A stretch of DNA of 64,000 nt, taken from contig NZ_LMPC01000030.1 in the NCBI RefSeq assembly GCF_001423745.1, forward strand, positions 500 through 64,499, written 5' to 3'. Positions 51,634 through 60,494 of the stretch are shown here, piece after piece. How positions within the stretch are numbered: position 1 is the first letter of the stretch; each line of letters starts with the position of its first letter. This stretch comes from Arthrobacter sp. Leaf337. Its GTDB lineage: Bacteria; Actinomycetota; Actinomycetes; Actinomycetales; Micrococcaceae. The notes under the pieces are model-generated. The model saw only the letters and a program-made list of their open reading frames with translations. It made no database searches and was not told the DNA's origin. A program made the translations under genes and the position numbers.

Positions 51634-51652
51634 TATCTCCATCATGGAGATA
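51634..51652. promoter_or_regulatory. Candidate MarR operator
   Basis: TATCTCCAT-C-ATGGAGATA is a perfect palindrome with nine-base arms, in the gap between the MMPL start (51583) and the MarR start (51762). A related half, ACTCCAT, occurs about 15 bases to the left. Confidence 0.75.
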
Positions 51653-51761
51653 AGCACTTGGGCACAAATAGTTGCTCAGAGCCGTCGGTGAGAGAATTTT
51701 GGCTAGGCTGGCGCAGTTGGACAGCCACTACCGAACAAGCCATTGCAGAAGGAGGGTCGCC

Positions 51762-52325
51762 GTGTCAGAAGAGTCATCCGTGCGCCCCGAACCGGCCGCG
51801 CCCCAGGGCCTCGTCCGGCTGCTGCAGGAGTTCACGCTTGAGGCCAACCGGTATGTGGACTCAGCCGGCGGACGCAATGACATGCACCGCACGGACCTCA
51901 ATGCCCTGGCCGTGATCATGCGCCATGCCGCCAAGGACCAGATTGTCACCCCCGGTGTGCTCCGCAAGGAACTCAACCTCAGCTCCCCCGCCACCACGGC
52001 GCTCATCGACCGGCTGCACGGTTCGGGACACGTGGTGCGCGAACGCCAGGGAGCGGACCGCCGGCAGGTCCAGCTTCGGATGACGCCCAAGGCCTACCGC
52101 GACGGTGGCGCCATGTTCCTTCCGCTGGCCCGCCACATGGGCGCCGCCATGGCGGAGTTCACCGCCGCGGAGCTGGAGGTCGCCGCCCGCTTCATGGAAT
52201 CCATGATCGGGGCGACCATCAGCGCAGCACAGGAAGCGGCCGCGCAGGAACCGGCAGGAAACGCGCCCCCGACCACACCGCAGCAGCGGACAGCAGCGCC
52301 GGAACCGCCAGCGCCCAGCCACTAA
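51762..52325 (+). CDS. MarR-family transcriptional regulator
   Basis: A 187-residue winged-helix regulator. The DNA-binding part is VTPGVLRKELNLSSPATTALIDRLHG with the wing VRERQGADRRQVQLRMT, the usual MarR pattern. The final 30 residues form an Ala/Pro/Thr-rich tail that overlaps the end of the convergent APC gene by 107 bases. GTG at 51762 follows AAGGAGGG by 6 bases; the open frame extends to 51672. It is divergent from the MMPL pump. Confidence 0.9.
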   Translation: MSEESSVRPEPAAPQGLVRLLQEFTLEANRYVDSAGGRNDMHRTDLNALAVIMRHAAKDQIVTPGVLRKELNLSSPATTALIDRLHGSGHVVRERQGADRRQVQLRMTPKAYRDGGAMFLPLARHMGAAMAEFTAAELEVAARFMESMIGATISAAQEAAAQEPAGNAPPTTPQQRTAAPEPPAPSH

Positions 52326-53505
52326 AAAGCAGGATCAGCAGCATCACCGCCGCCGCGACGATGACGCCGAACCACGCCGGCGTCCCGGGCCGCAGCAGCC
52401 GCGTGCCCGCAGCGAGCCCGAAGGCCGTCACCGCGGTGAAGCAGGCCGAGGCCGCGCCGATCTGGAACTGCATGCTGGCCAGCCCGGACACTGCCGCCCC
52501 GAACGACAGGAAAGTCATCCCGGCCAGGACGGCGAGGCTCACGGAGGGCACCTCGCCCGGCCCGCCGCCGCGCGCCATCGCCGGCGGCAGCACGCCGTCG
52601 GCCGCCAGCCTGGAACCGAGCCGGCTGGCACCGGCAATGAACGTGTTGAGCGGACCGAATGTCAGCACAGCCGCAGCAACCGCGGTCAGCGGGGCAGCCA
52701 GCGGCCCCAGCCCCTTTTCGAGCAGGTCGGCGACCGGCACCGCGCTTCCGGGCAGGGCCGGGCCCAGCACGGCCACCGAGGCTGCCACGACCCCGATGTA
52801 CACCACACCGACGACGACGAGCGTCAGCCACGTGGCGCGCCTGAGGTCGCGGCCGGGATCGCGGAACTCGGCCGCCAGGTGCGTCACTGCCTCCCACCCG
52901 GCGAAGCAGAAAAACAGCAGGCTGGCCACTCCGCCCACGGCCAAGTAGCCGTGCGGCGCGAACGGTTGGAAATTCTCCGCTTTCGCAAAGGGGGCGGCCA
53001 CGGCAACGGCGAGCGCCAGCAGCGCCACGAGCAGGACCATCAGCACCAGTTGGAGGCGGCTGGACAACCTTATTCCGACGGCGTTGCTCGCGAACCCGGC
53101 CGCCAGCAGCAGCGCCGCGGCCACTAGCGCAGTCCCCTGGCCGCCGCCCAGTGCATTGGCGATGTAGTTGCCGCCGATCACCGCCGTGGCGGGAGCGCCA
53201 AACGGGATCGCGAAGTAGAACAGGTAGCCGGCAACCACCGAGGCGCGGCGCCCGAAAGCCCGGGTCACAAAGTGGGCAATCCCGCCGGCGTCGGGCTCCT
53301 GGCGGCTCATCTCAGCGAAGCTGAAGGCGACGGGTGTGCAGAACACCAGCAACGCCGCCCAGGCCAGCAGCGAGGCCGGACCCGCTTCCCGGGCGGCGAT
53401 GGCCGGGAGCACCAGGATGCCCGATCCGAGGATTGCGCCCACATAGATGCCTGTTGCCCGGAACAGCCCGAGCCCCTCTGAAGTGCCGGCTTTGTTGTTT
53501 CCCAC
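52219..53505 (-). CDS. APC-family amino acid permease, YjeH-like
   Basis: A transporter of about 428 residues with about 12 membrane segments. The first helix (ATGIYVGAILGSGILVLPAIAA) contains the GSG break that binds substrate in APC transporters, and the region GRRASVVAGYLFYFAIPFGAP resembles the YjeH amino-acid exporter group. GTG at 53505 is preceded by GGAGGA at very short spacing, so the start is uncertain; the frame is open to 53697. Its end overlaps the convergent MarR gene by 107 bases. Confidence 0.85.
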   Translation of the reverse strand: MGNNKAGTSEGLGLFRATGIYVGAILGSGILVLPAIAAREAGPASLLAWAALLVFCTPVAFSFAEMSRQEPDAGGIAHFVTRAFGRRASVVAGYLFYFAIPFGAPATAVIGGNYIANALGGGQGTALVAAALLLAAGFASNAVGIRLSSRLQLVLMVLLVALLALAVAVAAPFAKAENFQPFAPHGYLAVGGVASLLFFCFAGWEAVTHLAAEFRDPGRDLRRATWLTLVVVGVVYIGVVAASVAVLGPALPGSAVPVADLLEKGLGPLAAPLTAVAAAVLTFGPLNTFIAGASRLGSRLAADGVLPPAMARGGGPGEVPSVSLAVLAGMTFLSFGAAVSGLASMQFQIGAASACFTAVTAFGLAAGTRLLRPGTPAWFGVIVAAAVMLLILLFSGWALAVPALLSAAAVWSGARFLPVPARPLPVLR

Positions 53506-53631
53506 TCCTCCAATCTTCCGCAGAACGGCGGGCCGCAGAAGCTGGGAAACTGACGGCGAAGCACAATTAACTGCCTGTTTTGGTCCGCCGGATTGCCGCG
53601 CATTTTCCCGTCGGGGCGGTAGCGTTTCCTT

Positions 53632-54447
53632 ATGAGTGCGCAGCAGCCTGAAGATGTGTACACGCACGGACACCATGAGTCCGTGGTCCGTGCCCATGCC
53701 TCACGGACGGCCGAGAATTCCGCCGCGTTCGTGATCCCGTACCTTGCCCCGGGCAGCTCGGTCCTTGACGTGGGCTGCGGGCCGGGCAGCATCACCTGCG
53801 ACTTCGCCGCCCTCGTGGCGCCCGGGCACGTCACCGGGCTGGACCGCTCCCCGGATGTGATCACCCACGCCGCCGAACTGGCCGCCGAACGCAGCGTGGA
53901 TAACGTCGAGTTCGTGGCCGGGAACATCTACGATCTGGACTTCGACGACGAAACGTTCGACGTCGTCCACGCCCACCAGGTGCTCCAGCACCTCACGGAC
54001 CCTGTTGAGGCTTTGCGCGAAATGCGCCGGGTAGCCAAGCCGGGCGGCATCGTGGCAGTGCGCGACGCCGATTTCCACGGCATGAGCTGGTACCCCGCCA
54101 TCCCGGAACTGGACGAATGGATGGAGCTGTACCAGCGCATTGCCCGCCGCAACGGCGCCGAACCCGACGCCGGACGCCGCCTTGTCTCATGGGCGCAGGC
54201 GGCGGGATTCACGGATGTGGCCCCCACCAGCAGCAACTGGCTGTACGCCACGGGCCAGCAGCGCCGGTGGCAGGCCCGGGTCTGGGGCGAACGGGTACTG
54301 CACTCGGCTTTCGCGGACCAGGCTCTTGAGTACGGCTTCGCTAACGCCGCTGACCTTGCCCGGATCTCCGCGGGCTGGCACCGCTGGGGTTCCACCGACG
54401 ACGGCTGGTTCCTGATCCCCAACGGCGAGGTCATCGCGCGGGCCTGA
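53632..54447 (+). CDS. SAM-dependent methyltransferase, UbiE/Methyltransf_11-like
   Basis: A 271-residue class I methyltransferase. Motif I is SSVLDVGCGPGSITCDFA near residue 45, the acidic residue of motif II lies in HVTGLDRSPDVI, and the conserved DVVHAHQVLQHLTDP segment follows. The C-terminal half has the YxRIARRNGAEP region and an extra domain often seen in small-molecule methyltransferases. The substrate is unknown. No partner is evident among the neighbours. Confidence 0.88.
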   Translation: MSAQQPEDVYTHGHHESVVRAHASRTAENSAAFVIPYLAPGSSVLDVGCGPGSITCDFAALVAPGHVTGLDRSPDVITHAAELAAERSVDNVEFVAGNIYDLDFDDETFDVVHAHQVLQHLTDPVEALREMRRVAKPGGIVAVRDADFHGMSWYPAIPELDEWMELYQRIARRNGAEPDAGRRLVSWAQAAGFTDVAPTSSNWLYATGQQRRWQARVWGERVLHSAFADQALEYGFANAADLARISAGWHRWGSTDDGWFLIPNGEVIARA

Positions 54448-54499
54448 GCTTCAAAAACCGCTTAGCTTTCCAAGAAGGACCACCAGCGAGGAGAACCCC

Positions 54500-55048
54500 A
54501 TGCGCAAACTGACGGCCGGCCTGTTTTACTCCGTGGACGGAGTGGTTGAATCCCCCAACCTGTGGCAGTTCGACAGCTTTGACGATGAACTCGGCGCCGG
54601 GATGGAACAGATGATGGCCAGGGTCGAAACCGGGCTCCTGGGCCGAGTGGGCTATGAGCAGTGGGCCGGTTACTGGCCCGGCGCGGCCGCTGACGCCGAC
54701 TTCGGCGCGTTCATCAATCCGTTGCAGAAGTTCGTGGCCTCCAGGACCCTTTCGGGCGAACTCGAATGGCAGAACTCCCGGCTGATGGACGCGCCGCTGG
54801 AGGAGTTCGTGGCCACGCTCAAGAACGGCGACGGCGGCGAAATTGCCGTGTTCGCCAGCATCTCGCTGACCCGCCAACTCCTGTTCGCCGGCCTTCTCGA
54901 CTCGCTGATGCTGATGGTGCACCCGGTCGTCGCCGGAAGCGGACGGCGACTGTTCGAGGACGGCGATCCGGTGAGACGGCTGGAGTTGCAGGATTCGCAG
55001 CGGACCAGCAAGGGAAACATGATCCTCAGTTACGGTGTCCGCCCCTAA
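54500..55048 (+). CDS. Dihydrofolate reductase-family (RibD C-terminal-like) protein
   Basis: A 182-residue NADPH-binding protein. It begins LTAGLFYSVDGVVESP, the typical start of the RibD-C/DHFR-like group, and has the GRVGYEQWAGYWPG and VASRTLSGELEW elements followed by the nucleotide-binding stretch GEIAVFASISLTRQL. The family occurs widely in actinobacteria; most members have no assigned substrate. GAGGAG lies 7 bases before the ATG. Confidence 0.88.
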   Translation: MRKLTAGLFYSVDGVVESPNLWQFDSFDDELGAGMEQMMARVETGLLGRVGYEQWAGYWPGAAADADFGAFINPLQKFVASRTLSGELEWQNSRLMDAPLEEFVATLKNGDGGEIAVFASISLTRQLLFAGLLDSLMLMVHPVVAGSGRRLFEDGDPVRRLELQDSQRTSKGNMILSYGVRP

Positions 55049-55072
55049 GGCAAGCGCCCCTAAAATGGGTGG

Positions 55073-55696
55073 GTGCAACCCTCCCTTTGGCTGGCCCTGG
55101 CCGGCGCCGGCGTCCTGATCAGTTTCACTCCCGGAGCGGGTGCCATCAACACGATGAGCAACTCGCTAAACTCGGGTTTCCGACGCTCCATCTGGGGAAT
55201 CCTGGGCCAGCAGGCCGCACTGGTGGTCCATGTGCTGATCGTCGCCCTGGGTGTCGGCGTCCTGGTGGCCAGTTCCCCCGTGGCCTTCAACGTGATCCGG
55301 TACGCCGGGGCTGCCTACCTCGTCTATCTGGGCATCCGGCAGTTCCTTCAAAAGCCTGATCTGGATCAGGAGACGGCAGCCGAACTCCGCAATGAGCCAG
55401 CCGCCTCCATGTTCCGCCGGGGCCTGTGGGTCAATCTGCTGAACCCCAAGGCCATCATTTTCTTCCTGGCATTCATGCCCCAGTTCATCAGGCCGGAGCA
55501 GCCGCTGTTGCCGCAGTATTTGGCACTGACGGCCACGGTGGTGGTCATCGACATTCTGGTCATGTGGTTCTTCTTCGCCGCCGCGGCCAAGTCATTCCAG
55601 CGCTTCACGCACAACGCACGCGGGCAGAAAGTCCTCAACCGGACGTTCGGCGCGCTGTTCGTGGCCGTGGGCATCATGCTTGCGCTGATCCACTAG
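55073..55696 (+). CDS. LysE-family amino acid exporter
   Basis: A 207-residue membrane protein with six predicted helices. The start SLWLALAGAGVLISFTPGAG and the GxFLAxMPQFI-like block (KAIIFFLAFMPQFIRP) are characteristic of LysE/RhtB translocators that export amino acids. The GTG start at 55073 gives the normal family length. It follows the DHFR-like gene by 24 bases and may be cotranscribed. Confidence 0.9.
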   Translation: MQPSLWLALAGAGVLISFTPGAGAINTMSNSLNSGFRRSIWGILGQQAALVVHVLIVALGVGVLVASSPVAFNVIRYAGAAYLVYLGIRQFLQKPDLDQETAAELRNEPAASMFRRGLWVNLLNPKAIIFFLAFMPQFIRPEQPLLPQYLALTATVVVIDILVMWFFFAAAAKSFQRFTHNARGQKVLNRTFGALFVAVGIMLALIH

Positions 55697-55734
55697 CGGG
55701 CTCGCGAAAACAGGGCCACAACTGTCCGTTCGCG

Positions 55735-57300
55735 CTATTGCAGCTGTCCGTTCGCGGCGTACTGCTTCCGCAGGTCGATTTTGCGGATCTTGCCGCTGGC
55801 CGTCCGCGGCATTTCCTCCACGAACACCACCGTTTTGGGGATCTTGTAGCGCGCGAGCCTCCCGTCCAAGTGTGAACGCACCTCGTCCTCGGACAGCGAG
55901 GCGCCTTCGCGGAGTGTCACGATGGCACGGGGAACCTCGCCCCACCTCGCATCTTCGACGCCGATCACGGCAACGCTGGCCACCGCGTCCAGTTCGGAGA
56001 TGGCCGCCTCGACCTCCGCCGGATAGATGTTCTCGCCGCCGGAAATGATCATGTCCTTGATGCGGTCCGAGACGAACAGGAAGCCCTCCTGGTCCAGGAA
56101 ACCCGTGTCGCCGGAGCGGAACCAGACGGAGTCCGCGTAGCTTTCCGCGGTGGCTTCCGGCCGGTTCCAGTACTCTGTGATCACGTTCGGGCCCGAAATC
56201 TGGATCTCCCCGACCTGGCCCGGTGCCGCAGGACCGCCCAGGGGATCGGCGATGCGGACATCCGTGAAGAAGTGCGGCAGGCCTGCGGAGCCTGCTTTCT
56301 CCCGGGACCTCGACACTGGCAGCATGGTGGCGCCGGGCGCGGTTTCGGTCATGCCGTAGCAGCTGGTGAAGCCGATGCCGCGCTCCTCGTAGGCGTCCAG
56401 GACCCGGCGCGGAATGGCCGACCCGCCGCAGGTCAGCTTGTCCAGGGAGCTCAAGTCCGCCGCCGGCCAGGCCGAGTGGTCGCAGAGCATCTGGAACGTG
56501 GTGGGGACCCCGTTCAGGGTGGTGACCCTGTGCTCTTTGATCAGGTCAAGGACCCGGCCAGCGTCGAACTTCGCCTCGAGCACCACGGTGGCGCCCTTGA
56601 GCAGCATCGGCAGCAGGCCCATGTCCAGGGACGCCACGTGGAACAGCGGCGAAATCATGAGGGCGACGTCGTTCCGGTTCAGGTCCATGTCCACCACCGT
56701 GTTGAAGCAGTTCCAGGTGATGTTGCCGTGGGTGAGCAGCGCACCCTTGGGGCGGCCGGTGGTGCCGGAGGTGTAGAGGATCATGGCGGCGTCGTCCAAA
56801 GTCACGGCCTCGTCCCGCGGAGTCGCGGCTGCCGCGTGAAGCACCCTTTCATAGCGTTCGACGCCGGATGGCAGCTCCACGACGGAACCTTCCGTGCCGC
56901 CGTCGGGCGCCACCACGAAGCGGTGGGTCACCGCGGTTCCTTCCACGGACGCTGCCGCGAGGGTTTCGAGCTCACCGGCGTTCACCAGCAGCCGGGTTCC
57001 GGAGTCCTGCAGCTGGAACTGCAGCTCGGGCGCTGCCAGCCGTGTGTTCAGCGGGACGAAGACGGCCCCGAGCAGGCCGCAGGCGAAGAACGTCTCCACG
57101 AAGGACGGATGGTTTTCACCGAGGTACGCCACCCGGTCGCCCTTGGCCACTCCCCTGCGCCCCATGGCGTTGGCGAGCCGGTCCGTGCGCTCGGCGAGCT
57201 CTTCGTAGCTGACGGCGCGGTCCCCCGAGACGAGGGCCGTTTTGGGTCCGGACTTCCGGCGGCGGCGGTGCAGCCAGGATCCAACTCCGTTGTTGTCCAT
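55735..57300 (-). CDS. Acyl-CoA synthetase (AMP-forming), FadD-like
   Basis: A 521-residue adenylate-forming ligase that activates a carboxylic acid to its CoA thioester. Motifs are the P-loop ILYTSGTTGRPKGALLTHGN, the A5 motif YGMTETAPG, A7/A8 RSGDTGFLDQEGFLFVSDR and A10 MPRTASGKIRKIDL with the catalytic lysine. The organisation is that of medium- or long-chain or aromatic ligases. It is the last gene of the catabolic operon and presumably activates the imported substrate, whose identity is unknown. Confidence 0.93.
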   Translation of the reverse strand: MDNNGVGSWLHRRRRKSGPKTALVSGDRAVSYEELAERTDRLANAMGRRGVAKGDRVAYLGENHPSFVETFFACGLLGAVFVPLNTRLAAPELQFQLQDSGTRLLVNAGELETLAAASVEGTAVTHRFVVAPDGGTEGSVVELPSGVERYERVLHAAAATPRDEAVTLDDAAMILYTSGTTGRPKGALLTHGNITWNCFNTVVDMDLNRNDVALMISPLFHVASLDMGLLPMLLKGATVVLEAKFDAGRVLDLIKEHRVTTLNGVPTTFQMLCDHSAWPAADLSSLDKLTCGGSAIPRRVLDAYEERGIGFTSCYGMTETAPGATMLPVSRSREKAGSAGLPHFFTDVRIADPLGGPAAPGQVGEIQISGPNVITEYWNRPEATAESYADSVWFRSGDTGFLDQEGFLFVSDRIKDMIISGGENIYPAEVEAAISELDAVASVAVIGVEDARWGEVPRAIVTLREGASLSEDEVRSHLDGRLARYKIPKTVVFVEEMPRTASGKIRKIDLRKQYAANGQLQ

Positions 57301-57310
57301 GTTTGTGCTC

Positions 57311-58636
57311 CTAATCGACCGCAGTGAGGTCGTTGTTCTTAGACTCCCGCGTCAGCAGGATGAAGACAATGGAAACCGTTGCCATGACGGACAGGAAGAC
57401 CACCACCGGGACGATGCTCTGCCCGGAATCCTTGTACAGTCCGGCCACGATGCCCGGTGTGAAGCCCGCGCCGATCAGGGTGGCCAGCTGGTAGCCCACA
57501 GCGGCGCCGGTGTAGCGGGAGGTGGTGCCGAACTGCTCCGACACAAACGCCGCCAGCGGTCCGTACAGGCTCGAGTGCAGCACCAGGGCCACGGTGAAGG
57601 CCAGGAAGACCAGGCCGACGTTCCCGGAGCCGAGCATTCCGAACATCGGGAACAAGTAGGCGATGAACAGTGCCAGTCCGGCCACCATCACGGGTCGGCG
57701 TCCGAAGCGGTCGGACAGCCGTCCACCGAGCAGGACGAACAGGATGGAGATGGCCGAGGCCCCGGCGAACGCGTACAGCACGCCCTGCTGCGGGGCGCCC
57801 TTGGACACCGCGTAGGTAATGGAGAACGTGGGCAGCACCACTTGCAGGCCGAAGCCCGCCGCGCCGGCGAACATGATCATGATCAGCGCTTTGGGCCGGC
57901 GCAGCACTTCAAGCAGCGGGATCTTGCGCTTGGTGCCCTGCATGCTTTCCTTGGCCACTGCCTCGGCGAAGATAGGGCTCTCGGAGACCCGCAGCCTGAC
58001 GAACATTCCCACAATCAGGAGCACGAAGGACAGCAGGAAGGGCACGCGCCAGCCCCATGCCAGGAAGGCCTCCTGCGGCAAGGCGGAGAAGATGCCCATC
58101 ACCACCGTGCCAAGCACGGCTCCGGTGGGGGCGCCGGCGTTGACGAAGGAAGCTGCAAAGCCGCGCCGTTTGGGATCAGAGTGTTCCAGGGCCATGAGCG
58201 CGGCGCCTCCCCACTCGCCGCCGACGGCGATTCCCTGGCAGACCCGCAGGAACACGAGGATGACGGCGCCCCAGGGTCCGATCAAGCTGGCGCCGGGGAT
58301 CAGGCCGATGAGCGTGGACGCAATTCCCATCACCGCCATGGAGACGATGAGCATGCCCTTACGGCCGACGCGGTCCCCGAAGTGGCCGAAAATGATGCCG
58401 CCGAGGGGGCGGGCGACATAGCCGGCGGCGAACGTGGCGTAGGCGGCGACGACGCCCACCCAGTCGTCCATGCCGGAGAAAAAGACCTTGGGAAAGGCCA
58501 CGGCAGCGGCCGTGGCATACAGCAGGAAGTCGTAGAACTCGATGGTGCTGCCCAGATAGCTGGACATGATGACCGTGCGCGCTTCCTTGCGCTTCGCGGC
58601 CGTGCCCGCTGGCGCGAGCGTGATTTGTCCTGACAT
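57311..58636 (-). CDS. MFS transporter, metabolite:H+ symporter (MHS) type
   Basis: A 441-residue symporter with 12 membrane segments. Family marks are the N-terminal GSTIEFYDFLLYATAAAVAFPKVFF region (read in parts), the loop motif GHFGDRVGRKGMLI and GGEWGGAALMALEHS, typical of ShiA/ProP/KgtP-like MHS proteins, which import organic acids with protons. Its place between the MaoC and ligase genes suggests it imports the pathway substrate. It starts 52 bases after maoC and ends 10 bases before the ligase gene. Confidence 0.92.
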   Translation of the reverse strand: MSGQITLAPAGTAAKRKEARTVIMSSYLGSTIEFYDFLLYATAAAVAFPKVFFSGMDDWVGVVAAYATFAAGYVARPLGGIIFGHFGDRVGRKGMLIVSMAVMGIASTLIGLIPGASLIGPWGAVILVFLRVCQGIAVGGEWGGAALMALEHSDPKRRGFAASFVNAGAPTGAVLGTVVMGIFSALPQEAFLAWGWRVPFLLSFVLLIVGMFVRLRVSESPIFAEAVAKESMQGTKRKIPLLEVLRRPKALIMIMFAGAAGFGLQVVLPTFSITYAVSKGAPQQGVLYAFAGASAISILFVLLGGRLSDRFGRRPVMVAGLALFIAYLFPMFGMLGSGNVGLVFLAFTVALVLHSSLYGPLAAFVSEQFGTTSRYTGAAVGYQLATLIGAGFTPGIVAGLYKDSGQSIVPVVVFLSVMATVSIVFILLTRESKNNDLTAVD

Positions 58637-58688
58637 GGCTGTTCCTTCGGAAGGAGGGACGGTTGGTGGTTTTGCTTGCGGAAGCGGC

Positions 58689-59144
58689 CTACTTGTAGAA
58701 GCGGGCCAGGAATTCGGCCACGACGGCGGGGCGTTCCTGGCCTTCGATCTCGATGGTGTTGGACACCTTGATCTGGGCGCCGCCCTTGACTTCGGTGACC
58801 TCGGCGATGGTGGCCTGCATGCGGATCCGCGAGCCCACCTTCACGGGTGAGGTGAAGCGGACCTTGTCCAGGCCATAGTTCACCTTGGTGGTGACGCCAT
58901 CGACGTCGAACAGCTCGCCCCAGAACGGGATGATGAGCGAGAGTGTGAGGAAGCCGTGGGCGATCGGGGCGCCGAAGGGGCCGTCCTTGGCGCGCTCCGG
59001 ATCCACGTGGATCCACTGGTCGTCACCGGTAGCGTCGGCGAATTTGTTGATCTGTTCCTGGGTGATTTCGCGGTATTCGGTCACGCCGAGGTCTGTCCCG
59101 GCGAGGGTGAGCAGTTTGTCGAAGTCGACGACAAGATTGGGCAT
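58689..59144 (-). CDS. MaoC-family dehydratase (hotdog fold)
   Basis: A 151-residue hydratase. The active-site segment FADATGDDQWIHVDPERA is followed by FGAPIAHGFLTLSLI, giving the Asp/His hydratase 2 signature. It should add water to a 2-enoyl-CoA or remove it from a 3-hydroxyacyl-CoA. Within the operon it fits between the acyl-CoA dehydrogenase and the SDR dehydrogenase steps. A 116-base gap separates it from the upstream acyl-CoA dehydrogenase. Confidence 0.92.
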   Translation of the reverse strand: MPNLVVDFDKLLTLAGTDLGVTEYREITQEQINKFADATGDDQWIHVDPERAKDGPFGAPIAHGFLTLSLIIPFWGELFDVDGVTTKVNYGLDKVRFTSPVKVGSRIRMQATIAEVTEVKGGAQIKVSNTIEIEGQERPAVVAEFLARFYK

Positions 59145-59260
59145 TTTTGCCTCCTGGTGTGGTTTTTGGAGTTGCGGAAGTACGACGGCGGAGCGGTGCT
59201 TCCGCCGTCGGGTTTCAGTTGCTGTTCGGGTTCGGTTAGTGCTGTTCAGTTGGCGCTGCG

Positions 59261-60493
59261 TCAGCGGGTGAAGGCGCTTTCGCCGGTGAGGGCGCGGCCC
59301 ACGATGAGCGCGTTGATTTCGTGCGTTCCTTCGTAGGAGTAGACGGCTTCGGCGTCGGCGTGGAACCGGGCGACGTCCGTCTCGAGCGTGATGCCGTTGC
59401 CGCCCACCACTTCGCGGGCCAGGGCCACGGTTTCGCGCATCAGCAGGGACGTCTGCATCTTCGCCAGAGCGGAGTCCTGGTCCCGGTAGATGCCCCGGGA
59501 CTGCTGTTCGGTCAGCCGGACCACCAGGGACAGGGACGAGGTGACGTTGCCGAGCATCCGGGCCAGCTTTTCCTGGACCAGCTGGAAGGATCCCAGCTGG
59601 CGGCCGAACTGCCGGCGTTCCGTCACATAGCCCAGGGCAGCTTCGAACGCTCCGGCCTGGATGCCGGTGGCAATCCAGGCAACGTCCGAACGCATGGCGC
59701 GGAGCATCGCGGCCACGTCCTTGAAGGAGTCCACGTTGTGCAGGCGCATGGATTCCGGCACCCGGACGCCCTCGAGGGTGATGTGGGCATTCTGCATCAT
59801 CCGCAGCGCGGTCTTGCCGTGGATCTTCTCCAGCGTCACGCCGTCCGCCTCGCGGTCCACCAGGAAGGCCTTGATCTGCCCGTCTTCATGGTCCCTGGCG
59901 AACACCGCCAGCACATCGGCGCTGACCGCACCCCCGATCCAGCGTTTGGCACCGTCCAGAATCCAGGAGTCCCCCTCCCGGCGGGCCGTCGTGGACAGGC
60001 CGCCGGCGATGTCCGAACCGGAGTCGGGTTCGGTGAGTGAGAAGACCCCCTTGAGGGAGAAGTCGATTACCTTCGGCATCCATTCAGCCTGCTGCTCCGG
60101 CGAGGCACCCACCCGGATGGCGGTGCGGAAGAGCCCGGCCTGGGACGTGTACCAGGTGGCCAGCGAGGCGTCGGTGCGGGCCAGCTCGAAGATCCGGAAA
60201 CCCTGGTAGATGCCGCGGGCGGGACCGCTGTTTGGGCCCATGGCGCCGGTGAGTTCCGCCGGTTCCATCAGGTCCAGGTCGATCAGGGGCCGCGCGAGTT
60301 GTGTGGGGAACTCGCCCCGTTCCCAGTAATCGGCCAGCAGCGGCTGCGCTTCCCGGTCCAGGAAGTCCCGAAGGCGTCCCAGCACCCGGCGCTCATCCTC
60401 CGTGAGGAGGGACTCGGCGTCGTAGTAGTCGCAGACGCCGTAGAGCCGGGTCTTTTCGGCGGTAGGGGTCTGCTCAGCTGTGGAGGCGCTCAT
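59261..60493 (-). CDS. Acyl-CoA dehydrogenase, glutaryl-CoA dehydrogenase-like
   Basis: A 410-residue flavoenzyme. The FAD-binding and substrate regions GVFSLTEPDSGSDIAGG and TERRQFGRQLGSFQLVQEKL are intact, and the catalytic glutamate lies in VYSYEGTHEINALIVGR near the end, a block closest in pattern to glutaryl-CoA dehydrogenases. It introduces a 2,3-double bond in an acyl-CoA, and a glutaryl-type member would also decarboxylate. The true substrate is uncertain. Its ATG is separated from the amidohydrolase stop by 1 bp. Confidence 0.92.
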   Translation of the reverse strand: MSASTAEQTPTAEKTRLYGVCDYYDAESLLTEDERRVLGRLRDFLDREAQPLLADYWERGEFPTQLARPLIDLDLMEPAELTGAMGPNSGPARGIYQGFRIFELARTDASLATWYTSQAGLFRTAIRVGASPEQQAEWMPKVIDFSLKGVFSLTEPDSGSDIAGGLSTTARREGDSWILDGAKRWIGGAVSADVLAVFARDHEDGQIKAFLVDREADGVTLEKIHGKTALRMMQNAHITLEGVRVPESMRLHNVDSFKDVAAMLRAMRSDVAWIATGIQAGAFEAALGYVTERRQFGRQLGSFQLVQEKLARMLGNVTSSLSLVVRLTEQQSRGIYRDQDSALAKMQTSLLMRETVALAREVVGGNGITLETDVARFHADAEAVYSYEGTHEINALIVGRALTGESAFTR

Positions 60494-60494
60494 C

